The notes under the pieces were generated by a model. That model searched no databases. It was not told where the DNA came from and saw only the letters and a program-made list of their open reading frames with translations. Shown one piece after another: positions 1-7,850 of a stretch of DNA of 64,000 bases; positions within the stretch are counted from its first letter, which is position 1, and each line of letters begins with the position of its first letter. Origin of the DNA: Caldilineaceae bacterium (lineage in GTDB: Bacteria; Chloroflexota; Anaerolineae; Caldilineales; Caldilineaceae); assembly GCA_020846635.1 (NCBI GenBank), contig JADLDO010000064.1, forward strand, positions 1 to 64,000. Reading direction: 5' to 3'. The position numbers were made by a program, and so were the translations under genes.

Positions 1-29
1 TCTCGCAAAACAGCGTTACAATATCCATC

Positions 30-90
30 GGAGAATCCTTTCGGTAGCATAGGGCGTTCGCACTTCCTATCTTACCAAATCGGATTCTCC
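30..90. repeat. Inverted repeat upstream of the carboxypeptidase gene
   Basis: GGAGAATCC at 30-38 is repeated in inverted form as GGATTCTCC at 82-90. The arms are exact over 9 bases and separated by 43 bases, which is long for a hairpin but possible for a looped operator. It lies in the gap before the M14 gene. No clear promoter was seen here, so a regulatory role is only a guess. Confidence 0.3.
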
Positions 91-136
91 ATTTCTTTGT
101 TCTGCCTTACATCGAACTCACGTTAAAGTAGGTATC

Positions 137-2167
137 ATGTCACTACGACTCTGCTGCTCTGCCATTCTTATCGCCCTTGCATCGCTTCTGCTCAGCGTGC
201 CTTCCCTCCTGGCACAAGCGCCCACGATACAGCTTTGGCAAATCACCTTTACCGACCAGGCCGACCTCAACCGCCTCGCCACTGAACTGGATGTGTGGGA
301 AGTTGACCATACCGCCCACCAGCTTCTCGCCCCTCTCTCGACCGAGCAAGCCGCACTTCTGCAACAGACACGCCAGCTCACCCTCGCGCCTGACCAATCA
401 CCATTAGAGCCACCCGCGATCAGCGCAGCCCAAACCAGCGGTATCCCTGGCTTTGCCTGCTATCGCACCCTGGATGAAACCTTTGCCACCCTCGACCAAT
501 TGGCTCTTGATTATCCCAATCTTGTCCAACAGGTTGATATGGGCGACAGTTGGGACAAAGCCGAACCCGAAGGCCCCGCAGGTGACGACCTGCGCGCCAT
601 CGTCCTGAGCAATCAGCAGATCACAACGCCCAAGTTTCGCTTCATGCTGATGGGAGCCATCCACGCCCGCGAGTACACAACCACCGAGTTGGCGCTCCGT
701 TTCGCAGAGTCTCTCTTGCAGGAGTATGGACACGATGCCACCGCGACCTGGCTCTTGGATCATGGCGAACTGCACCTTCTGCCCATTGCCAACCCCGATG
801 GTCGCCGGATTGCCGAGACAGGTCAACTATGGCGCAAGAACACCAACAAGGATGCTTGCTTCATCGAAAACGCGCCATCACCGCAATATGGTGTTGACCT
901 AAACCGCAACAGCTCTTTCCAATGGAACTCATGTCCTGGCTGCTCCAGTGCCTACAGTTGCAGTGAGACCTATCGTGGCATCGCACCCGCCTCTGAACCA
1001 GAGGTAGAAGCCATTGAAGCGTACATGCGCAGCATCTTTGGCGATCAACGAGGCCCGTCGCTCGATGAAAGCGCGCCCGCATCGACGCCGGGGCTCTTTA
1101 TTTCTCTCCACAGCTATGGGCAGCTTGTCCTCTTTCCATGGGGATGGACGACCACGCACGCGCCCAACGGCCACGATCTGGCGACCCTTGCCCGCCGCCT
1201 GGGCTATCATCTCAACTACCGCGTCTGTCAGGCAGGTGGATCCGGCTGTCTCTACCAAACCGATGGCACGACCGATGATTGGGCCTATGGAGAATTGGGC
1301 CTTGCAGCCTTTACCATCGAGCTTGGCACAGACTTCTTTCAATCCTGCTCCTACTTTGAGAGCAACATTCTGCCGCAAGGACTCGCTGCGCTCCGCTATG
1401 CCTTCACCGCGGCCCCTCGCCCCTACCAACTTGCCAATGGGCCAGAGATACTCGACCTTGCCCTCAGTCCCCAGGATTTGGGAACAGGAACCCACGTCAC
1501 CATCACCGCAACTGCCAGCGCCAGCCGCATGGCCCCCCTTTCAGGCGACGGCAACAGCAGCTTAACCGAACCTGCCGATCCCATTCAGGCGGCACGCCTG
1601 ACCATCGACCAGCTACCCTGGTCGGTCGCGCCCGCTACCCTCCCCCTTGCCGCGGTCGATGGTCAGTTCGACTCGCCGCAAGAAGCCGTCACCGCAACCG
1701 CGGAGATGGCCTGTCTACCGAGTGGTCGCCATACCCTCTATCTCCAAGCCCAGGACAGCGCAGGCGATTGGGGCGTTGCCGCCGCGGAGTTTGTCACGAT
1801 AACAAATGACAGCCCCTTTACCGCCACAGTGCTGAACGACAGGGGCAGCACAAAAAGTGGGCAACCCCTCACCTATTCGTTCACGCTCACCAATACCAGC
1901 GCAACAACCGCTACGTACGCCATCGAAACCCGAAGCGAACTGAGCGCAACCGTGACCCCCTCTGCGCCGATTACGCTGGCGGCTGGCGCGTCCGCCCAAC
2001 TTATACTCACCGTCACCCCAACAGAAAGCAGCGCCAGCACAGTTGCGCCAGCGCTGCTCATCATTCGTTCAATTGAAGACTCATCTCGCTGCCGCCAATT
2101 GCAAGTGACCACTGAAGTCATAGCTTGGAATTACCGGCAGATTTTACAGATGATCCGTAAGCCCTAA
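137..2167 (+). CDS. Secreted M14 family zinc carboxypeptidase
   Basis: Predicted exported metallo-carboxypeptidase that removes C-terminal residues from peptides outside the cell. Residues 1-27 form a signal peptide ending near LLAQA. The M14 zinc site is complete: HxxE in HAREY (H176, E179), third ligand H325 in SLHSYG, and catalytic glutamate E395 in FTIELG. The substrate-binding arginine region NPDGRR and the DLNRNSS loop are also present. After about residue 430 comes a C-terminal region of roughly 240 residues with beta-sandwich character (repeated T/S/A-rich strands), probably an Ig-like or CARDB-like extension. The catalytic domain resembles carboxypeptidase T/A types. The gene stands alone and its 3' end overlaps the convergent glycosyltransferase gene by 4 bases. 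Family call is firm; peptide preference cannot be read from the sequence. Confidence 0.9.
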   Translation: MSLRLCCSAILIALASLLLSVPSLLAQAPTIQLWQITFTDQADLNRLATELDVWEVDHTAHQLLAPLSTEQAALLQQTRQLTLAPDQSPLEPPAISAAQTSGIPGFACYRTLDETFATLDQLALDYPNLVQQVDMGDSWDKAEPEGPAGDDLRAIVLSNQQITTPKFRFMLMGAIHAREYTTTELALRFAESLLQEYGHDATATWLLDHGELHLLPIANPDGRRIAETGQLWRKNTNKDACFIENAPSPQYGVDLNRNSSFQWNSCPGCSSAYSCSETYRGIAPASEPEVEAIEAYMRSIFGDQRGPSLDESAPASTPGLFISLHSYGQLVLFPWGWTTTHAPNGHDLATLARRLGYHLNYRVCQAGGSGCLYQTDGTTDDWAYGELGLAAFTIELGTDFFQSCSYFESNILPQGLAALRYAFTAAPRPYQLANGPEILDLALSPQDLGTGTHVTITATASASRMAPLSGDGNSSLTEPADPIQAARLTIDQLPWSVAPATLPLAAVDGQFDSPQEAVTATAEMACLPSGRHTLYLQAQDSAGDWGVAAAEFVTITNDSPFTATVLNDRGSTKSGQPLTYSFTLTNTSATTATYAIETRSELSATVTPSAPITLAAGASAQLILTVTPTESSASTVAPALLIIRSIEDSSRCRQLQVTTEVIAWNYRQILQMIRKP

Positions 2168-3405
2168 CCATCCATCCGCTGCGCCAAATCAAAATCGTCA
2201 CGGATGCGTCGCGGCTGGATGGTGCTTCGCTTGCGGAGCGCAACCGGCAGCCCCATCAGCCCGGCAATTTGCCCGCGCAGCCGCGCCCGCGCAGCCTCAC
2301 CGCGCCAGTTGCGTAACGCGTCCACTGCGATTCCCACTTGCGCGCCCACGATACGCAGCCAATTGCGCCACAACAGCGTGCGCGGCATGTTCTTGGCAAT
2401 CAGCCAAATGGTGTTGCGCCCCACATAATAGCTGGCGAGCACGCCCCCACCCGTCGCGCTGAGGTGATGATAGACGCGCGCCCCCGGCACAAAGAGAGCA
2501 TTCCATCCCAGCAGTTGCGCGCGGAATGCGAAATCTGCATCCTCCACATACATCCAAAATGCCTCATCAAATCCACCCAACGCCGACCATAGATCACGCC
2601 GATAGGCCACAGCGCCCCCACAACCACCAAAGGTCGCGGCCTGCTGGTCAAATTGACCCCTGTCCTCTTGCCAGACGCCACGGTTGCGCGGGATGCCATC
2701 CAACCCCATGCTGTCGCCCGCCGAATGGATCATGTTGCGCTGGTCAAACAAGAGCAATTTGGAAGCAAAAATACCGGCTTCAGGATGGCTGCAGACCGCC
2801 AGCGCCAATTCCTCAGCCCAATCGGCCTCCGGCTCGGTGTCATTGTTCAGAAAGACAATGATCTTGCCACGCGCCACGTCGGCCCCCGTATTGCACGAAG
2901 CCACAAAGCCCAAATTGTGCCGGTTGACGATCACACGCGCCGCCGGAAAATGCTCCTCCAGCCACGGCACCGTCTGGTCATGACCGCCATCATCAACGAC
3001 GATCACTTCGAAATCAGCAAACGTCTGGCGCGCCAGTGCATCCATCAGCGTCGGCAGCCAAGCCATACCATTCAGCGTTGGCACAATGATCGAAAGGAAC
3101 GGGCTGGAAATGGGCTTGAGCGCAGGGTATGTGCGCGTTGGCCGCGCCTGAAAATCCTCCGGGGCAGCGCGGAATGAATCCAAATTGAGTGCAATCTGGT
3201 GGCGCATCACCACGCGGTTATCGTCGCGCAGCCCGCCGTAGGTGGCATCATCAACCAAAGGGTTCTGGTTGCCTGCTCCACGTTCGCCTTCCAACTTCTC
3301 TTTGGCCGCGCGCACTTGGGCATTGCGTTTGCTTGGTGGTTTCTTGCGCTCGGATTTCGAGGTATCGGGCTTTGGTTTGAATGAATCGTCGTTCATGGTT
3401 CTCAC
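2164..3405 (-). CDS. Family 2 glycosyltransferase, rhamnosyltransferase-like
   Basis: GT-A fold glycosyltransferase of family GT2, about 413 residues. The nucleotide-sugar site is visible as SIIVPTLNG, VIVVDDGGHD and the metal-binding FLNNDTEP. The acceptor-side motif EDADFAFRAQLLGW followed by RVYHH is typical of WbbL/rhamnosyltransferase-like members. The N-terminal ~90 residues are charged and not recognised; the C-terminus has hydrophobic segments that may touch the membrane. The gene starts with GTG at 3405, overlapping the rfbD stop by the 4-base GTGA junction, which implies translational coupling; an ATG at 3396 is an alternative. Position directly after rfbD fits transfer of rhamnose, but donor sugar is inferred only from context. 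Confidence 0.85.
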   Translation of the reverse strand: MRTMNDDSFKPKPDTSKSERKKPPSKRNAQVRAAKEKLEGERGAGNQNPLVDDATYGGLRDDNRVVMRHQIALNLDSFRAAPEDFQARPTRTYPALKPISSPFLSIIVPTLNGMAWLPTLMDALARQTFADFEVIVVDDGGHDQTVPWLEEHFPAARVIVNRHNLGFVASCNTGADVARGKIIVFLNNDTEPEADWAEELALAVCSHPEAGIFASKLLLFDQRNMIHSAGDSMGLDGIPRNRGVWQEDRGQFDQQAATFGGCGGAVAYRRDLWSALGGFDEAFWMYVEDADFAFRAQLLGWNALFVPGARVYHHLSATGGGVLASYYVGRNTIWLIAKNMPRTLLWRNWLRIVGAQVGIAVDALRNWRGEAARARLRGQIAGLMGLPVALRKRSTIQPRRIRDDFDLAQRMDG

Positions 3406-4274
3406 TTCTCTAAAGTGGCCGCTTGATCGCTTGTCTCAGCATAGGTGGCCTCTACGTAGGCTTGTACAGCTTCTTGCCACGGGCGCAGCGCAATCCCCAA
3501 CGCAGCCGCCGCCTGGTTGACCAACACAGCATGGGGGGGTGGTGGCGCAGGCCGCGGCCACTCGGCAAGACGAATGGGCGTGAGTGCAATGTGCTCGCGC
3601 CTGGTGGCTTGCAGCACCGCTTGCGCCAGACCAAAGCGGCTCGTATGTCCCTGGTTCACCAAATGATAGATGCCATAACGCCCAGTCTCAACCAGGCGAA
3701 AGATCGCCGCCGCCACATCCGGCGCATAGGTGGGATTGCCCATCTCCTCATCCACCACGCGCAGCGCGCCATGGCGATCCGCCGCGGCCACAATCTTAGA
3801 CGGGAAATTGTTGCCACCAGGCCCAAACAGCCAGGCAACCCGTACGACAAAGAGTTGATCCAAGACATGACTTGCCGCGACTTCTCCGGCGAGCTTGCTG
3901 CGCGCATAGACCGATGCTGGGCGCGGCTGATCATACTCGTAATAGAATTTTCCGGGCGTACCCTCGAAAACTTCATTAGTGCTGACATGCACCATCACTG
4001 CGCCAATGCGCGCACAGGCTGTTGCCAAATAGAATGCACCCAGCGCATTGACGGCAAAGGCCGCGTCAGGCTCTTTTTCAGCCCCATCCACATTTGTCCA
4101 CGCCGCACAATTGATAACAAGATCGGGCCGCGCATCCGTTATTTGATCGACAATTGCAGGATCGGCAATATCCGCTTCTTGACGACCCCACACGGTCACT
4201 GAATGTTGCATATCACAGACAGCCTGTACTGCCTGCCCCAATTGTCCGTTGGCTCCCACAATCAACACATGCAT
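3402..4274 (-). CDS. rfbD: dTDP-4-dehydrorhamnose reductase
   Basis: RmlD/RfbD family short-chain reductase (290 residues, normal length) that reduces dTDP-4-dehydro-6-deoxy-L-mannose to dTDP-L-rhamnose with NAD(P)H. The N-terminal Rossmann motif is GANGQLGQ, the family signature NCAAWTNVDGAE follows, and the catalytic YxxxK is YARSK. The late motif EMGNPTYAPDVA is also typical. It starts 8 bases after the pcm stop and overlaps the downstream glycosyltransferase by 4 bases, so it is the middle gene of a three-gene operon. rfbA, rfbB and rfbC are not in this window. A related bifunctional or epimerase role is unlikely given the RmlD-specific motifs. Confidence 0.88.
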   Translation of the reverse strand: MHVLIVGANGQLGQAVQAVCDMQHSVTVWGRQEADIADPAIVDQITDARPDLVINCAAWTNVDGAEKEPDAAFAVNALGAFYLATACARIGAVMVHVSTNEVFEGTPGKFYYEYDQPRPASVYARSKLAGEVAASHVLDQLFVVRVAWLFGPGGNNFPSKIVAAADRHGALRVVDEEMGNPTYAPDVAAAIFRLVETGRYGIYHLVNQGHTSRFGLAQAVLQATRREHIALTPIRLAEWPRPAPPPPHAVLVNQAAAALGIALRPWQEAVQAYVEATYAETSDQAATLEK

Positions 4275-4282
4275 CGCTTCGT

Positions 4283-5047
4283 CTACTCTCTGGTCGAAGG
4301 TTTGGCGAATTCAATCCGGCCTACCGGATGATCCAGAATCGGCGAAATAAGCGGCACAAAACGCACACCCCCCAGCGCGCGCCGCACCAACTGACGCCCC
4401 TGCTTCACAACAAGCCATAACATCTGGCTGCCGTCCGCCGGCCCCACAGGGATCACCAATCGCCCGCCATCTGCCAGTTGATCCCACCGCGGTCGGGGCC
4501 GCGCTGGAGCCGCGGCAGTGACCATCACGGCATCAAAGGGCGCATGATCAGGCAAACCCGCAGCGCCGTCGCCCACATAGATGTGTGGCCTGTACTCCAG
4601 TCCATAGAGCACTTTAACAGCCCGTTGGGCCAACGTATCATACCGTTCCACAGACCACACGTTCTCGCCGCGCACCTCGTCCACACGCGCCGTGAGTTCG
4701 CACAGGATCGCGGTCTGATAACCCGACCCTGTCCCGATCTCCAGCACACGCAGCCCCGGCTGAAGTTCCAGCGCTTGGGTCATCAACGCCACCACAAAAG
4801 GCTGGCTGATCGTCTGCCCCTCTTCAATCGGCAAGGCAGTGTCACATGTCGCCCACGGCTGCAAATCGTCGCCAACAAAGGCAGCACGCGGGACACGCGT
4901 GAAAGCAGCCCGCACGCGTGCATCGTAAATCTCCGGCCAACCGTGCAGCCACGGTGCATCCTCAGGCGTATCACCGGGTACATCGCGGCGGGGCATACAC
5001 GCTCCCCCTAACCTAGCCTTCACTTGCGCCAACCACTGTGCTGCCAT
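4283..5047 (-). CDS. pcm: Protein-L-isoaspartate O-methyltransferase
   Basis: SAM-dependent repair enzyme that methylates L-isoaspartyl residues in damaged proteins. PCMT signatures are clear: the substrate-binding QTISQPFVVALM and the SAM motif VLEIGTGSGYQTAIL, then DGAAGLPDHAPFDAV and GGRLVIPVG. The start is placed at the ATG at 5047 (MAAQWLAQ) because a TGCTACAAT extended -10 element lies just upstream inside the longer reading frame. That gives a product of 254 residues, slightly longer than most family members because of a ~35-residue N-terminal lead-in. It is the first gene of an operon with rfbD and a GT2 gene; the pairing with sugar genes has no obvious functional logic. Confidence 0.9.
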   Translation of the reverse strand: MAAQWLAQVKARLGGACMPRRDVPGDTPEDAPWLHGWPEIYDARVRAAFTRVPRAAFVGDDLQPWATCDTALPIEEGQTISQPFVVALMTQALELQPGLRVLEIGTGSGYQTAILCELTARVDEVRGENVWSVERYDTLAQRAVKVLYGLEYRPHIYVGDGAAGLPDHAPFDAVMVTAAAPARPRPRWDQLADGGRLVIPVGPADGSQMLWLVVKQGRQLVRRALGGVRFVPLISPILDHPVGRIEFAKPSTRE

Positions 5048-5070
5048 GAACGTGCTACCAGTCTCGTCGC

Positions 5071-5079
5071 ATTGTAGCA
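5071..5079 (-). promoter_or_regulatory. Extended -10 promoter of the pcm operon
   Basis: Read on the minus strand the sequence is TGCTACAAT, an extended -10 element. There is no good -35 at the expected distance, which is acceptable for TGn promoters. Transcription would begin near 5064, about 17 bases before the pcm ATG at 5047. Confidence 0.5.
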
Positions 5080-5135
5080 CACTGCCCGGCGACTACCACT
5101 TTCATCATGCATATCTACTTATGGACTGCATCTAG

Positions 5136-6212
5136 TCACTCACAACTCAACTCCGCCAAAATCATCTCCGGCAGCAAGTGATGCAGCGGCCAAAGATCGA
5201 CAAATCCCACATGCCCGCCAAAAGGTTCAATCTTCAAGTCAAGCAGGGGTGATGCCGTGAGCCTTTCAAAATCCTCAACGACAATCACTGGATCATCTGC
5301 TGCAGTCAAGATCGTGGTCGGCACAGTCAGCCCTGCCAACGCATCGCCCAACACCGAATAGCGACCAAAGTAATCTTCGGCATCGCTGAAATCCGAGTAG
5401 TGTTGCACCAACCATTCCGTCATGGGCCGCAGCCGCGACATTTTGAGCAGCGGATGAAAATCATATAGGTGCGGAAATAGCCGCTCTTTTGCCAAGACCG
5501 AACGCAGCCAACGATTCCGGAAATAACGCCGGAACGGGTATTGGCTATCAATGCGATCCGTCGAGCGCGAGGGGTTGATGGCAGGGCTGATGGCGACCAC
5601 GCGGCGCAGATTGGCAATCGGCTGTGTGGCATGGAGCATCGCTAACCGCAGCGCAAAGTTGCCCCCCAACGAAGGCCCCACGATATAAACAGGCAAATCC
5701 TTTGCCCATACCGCCACTTGTTGCACAGCGCACAGCGTCTCTTCGATCAATGTACCCAAAAAAAGACCTTGATTGAGCGCGTATGGATCGACATGCAATC
5801 GTGGCCCATGATCACGCAAATTCAGACGAAAAAGGTCGTAACCTTCCGCCAACAGCCGCCTTCCGGTAATGACCCCATAGGGCGAATGGCTGTTCCCCTC
5901 CCAGCCGTGGAGTGAGATGACCAATCCTCGACTGGCATCAGAAGTGTCGCGCCGGTTGTAATAGCCGACCAGCCGCACCGACGCGTCATATCCCGTCGCA
6001 TCATGGCCTGCATCAAGCACCACCACTTGCTCATCCGTTAGCCCCCCTTTGAGGCGGCGCGCCGGATAGGAGGAAGCAAACGTCTGAATTCTTCCCCCGC
6101 GCAGCAAGCGATGCGGTCGAAAGGGGGAGAGGGTGGCGCTTGCGACCGCTCCCCGCTTTGAGCCGAACTTGGGTTTCCGTAGCTGTAGCTTTGGCATCAT
6201 TTTCGGTATCAT
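5136..6212 (-). CDS. Alpha/beta hydrolase of the YheT/ABHD type
   Basis: Serine hydrolase of about 358 residues resembling the YheT/ABHD1-3 group. The oxyanion region VISLHGWEGNSHS is followed by the nucleophile elbow GPSLGGN, an acid in ILTAADDPVIV and the catalytic histidine in FGGHVGF. Family members act on esters of hydrophobic acids, but the substrate here is unknown. No signal peptide is seen, so the product is probably cytosolic. Several possible ATGs (6212, 6200, 6197) exist; a TAGAAT -10-like element at 6225-6230 leaves almost no untranslated leader for the first, so the later ATGs are also reasonable. The gene is divergent from the amidohydrolase and separated from pcm by 55 bases. 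Confidence 0.75.
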   Translation of the reverse strand: MIPKMMPKLQLRKPKFGSKRGAVASATLSPFRPHRLLRGGRIQTFASSYPARRLKGGLTDEQVVVLDAGHDATGYDASVRLVGYYNRRDTSDASRGLVISLHGWEGNSHSPYGVITGRRLLAEGYDLFRLNLRDHGPRLHVDPYALNQGLFLGTLIEETLCAVQQVAVWAKDLPVYIVGPSLGGNFALRLAMLHATQPIANLRRVVAISPAINPSRSTDRIDSQYPFRRYFRNRWLRSVLAKERLFPHLYDFHPLLKMSRLRPMTEWLVQHYSDFSDAEDYFGRYSVLGDALAGLTVPTTILTAADDPVIVVEDFERLTASPLLDLKIEPFGGHVGFVDLWPLHHLLPEMILAELSCE

Positions 6213-6431
6213 ATCGTTCTTGCAATTCTATCACGCGTGTCCGAGTTGCACAGTTCTCACTTTGCGCCCGAACAAAGACCGAATGCAGTGCGACACACTC
6301 CAATTCCTGCCGCCTACCACCTGACAGCCATTGCCTCCTACATCAACCACAACATTGCGGGGACGTTCTCTCTAGTGTACCCTATACACAATCAAGCCAA
6401 CCTACACAGAACGACGTACGAGCGAACGCCT

Positions 6432-7814
6432 ATGCCAACCACGCTAATTCACCATGCTGACTGTGTTGTCACGATGGACGAAGCCCGCCGCGAGATTGTT
6501 GATGGCGCAATCCTGATCCGTGACAACGTGATCGAATGGGTCGGCTCCGCCGAGGAGTTACCACTGGCTGCCCTCTCCGCCGACCAGGGCATCAATGCGC
6601 GCGGCAAAATCGTGCTACCCGGTTTTGTCAATACCCATCATCACTTCTTCCAGACCTTAACGCGCGTCATTCCTGGCGCACAAAATGCCGTCTTGTTCGA
6701 TTGGCTCAAAACCCTCTACCCCATTTGGGCGGAGCTTACGCCGGATGATGTTCGCATCAGCACGCAACTGGCGCTGATCGAATTGCTTCTCAGTGGCTGC
6801 ACCACCAGCAGCGACCACCACTATCTCTGGCCCAACGGCTGCCGGCTCGATGACCAGTTCGAAGCCGCCACAGCCATTGGTCTGCGCTTCCACGGCGCTC
6901 GCGGCAGCATGAGCCTGGGTGAAAGCAAGGGCGGTCTGCCGCCGGATCGCGTGGTGGAAGATGAGAGAGCGATCCTGACAGACTCTCGGCGCGTGGTCGA
7001 AAGCTACCACGATCCCGAACCCTATGCCATGCGCCGCGTCGTCATCGCTCCTTGCAGCCCTTTCACCGTCAGCCCCGACCTCATGCGCGCCAGCGCCGAA
7101 CTCGCTCGCAGTTTCAACACGGGTGTGCGGCTGCATACGCACTTGGCCGAAACCCTCGACGAAGACGCTTTTTGTCTAGAACACTTTGGTCAGCGACCCG
7201 CCCTCTACGCCGAGACACTGGGCTGGCTCAACCAGGACGTGTGGCACGCCCATTGCGTCCACATCAACCAATCCGAAGTCGAGCAATTTGGCAGCACGCG
7301 CACAGGCGTCGCCCATTGTCCTACCTCGAATATGCGCCTTGCCTCCGGGATCGCGCCTGTACGTGCCATGCGTAACGCAGGAGTGACCGTCGGCCTCGGT
7401 GTCGATGGCAGCGCCAGCAACGATGGCAGCCACCTGCTCGCCGAGGTGCGCCAATCCATGCTACTGCAACGCGTCCTCGGCGATCCCACCGCCATGAGCG
7501 CACGTGAGGCTTTGGAACTGGCGACCTTAGGGGGCGCAGCCGTCTTGGGTCGCGACGACATTGGGGCGCTGGTTCCGGGCATGGCTGCCGATATTATCGG
7601 CTTTGACCTCAGCGCTCCCACCTATTCGGGGGCTGCCATCCACGATCCTGTGGCGGCGCTGGTCTTTTGCCAGCCGCAGAATGTCGATTTCGCCGTTATC
7701 AACGGGCGAATTCTTGTGCAGGAAGGGCAGCCGCGTCACCTTGAGCCGGGCTTGATCGTCGAACAACATAACAAGGCCGCGCGCGCCCTACTCGCCCGCG
7801 CCGGCCTGGCATAG
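6432..7814 (+). CDS. Amidohydrolase, 8-oxoguanine deaminase-like
   Basis: Metal-dependent deaminase of the AtzA/TrzN/guanine deaminase branch, 460 residues. Metal ligands appear in order: NTHHHFFQTLTR, HTHLAE, WHAHCVH and GVDGSASNDGSH. The HHHFFQTLTR and DGSASNDGSHLLAEVRQ stretches are those I associate with 8-oxoguanine deaminases rather than atrazine chlorohydrolases. It would convert 8-oxoguanine to urate, or a similar aminopyrimidine ring to its hydroxyl form, in the cytosol. The start is set at the ATG at 6432 (MPTTLIHHADCVV); the reading frame is open upstream to 6237 but that part is not conserved-looking. Substrate assignment is by motif resemblance only. Confidence 0.8.
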   Translation: MPTTLIHHADCVVTMDEARREIVDGAILIRDNVIEWVGSAEELPLAALSADQGINARGKIVLPGFVNTHHHFFQTLTRVIPGAQNAVLFDWLKTLYPIWAELTPDDVRISTQLALIELLLSGCTTSSDHHYLWPNGCRLDDQFEAATAIGLRFHGARGSMSLGESKGGLPPDRVVEDERAILTDSRRVVESYHDPEPYAMRRVVIAPCSPFTVSPDLMRASAELARSFNTGVRLHTHLAETLDEDAFCLEHFGQRPALYAETLGWLNQDVWHAHCVHINQSEVEQFGSTRTGVAHCPTSNMRLASGIAPVRAMRNAGVTVGLGVDGSASNDGSHLLAEVRQSMLLQRVLGDPTAMSAREALELATLGGAAVLGRDDIGALVPGMAADIIGFDLSAPTYSGAAIHDPVAALVFCQPQNVDFAVINGRILVQEGQPRHLEPGLIVEQHNKAARALLARAGLA

Positions 7815-7850
7815 TCTCTAGAGCAGTCAATCATAGGCATCTGTACGCGC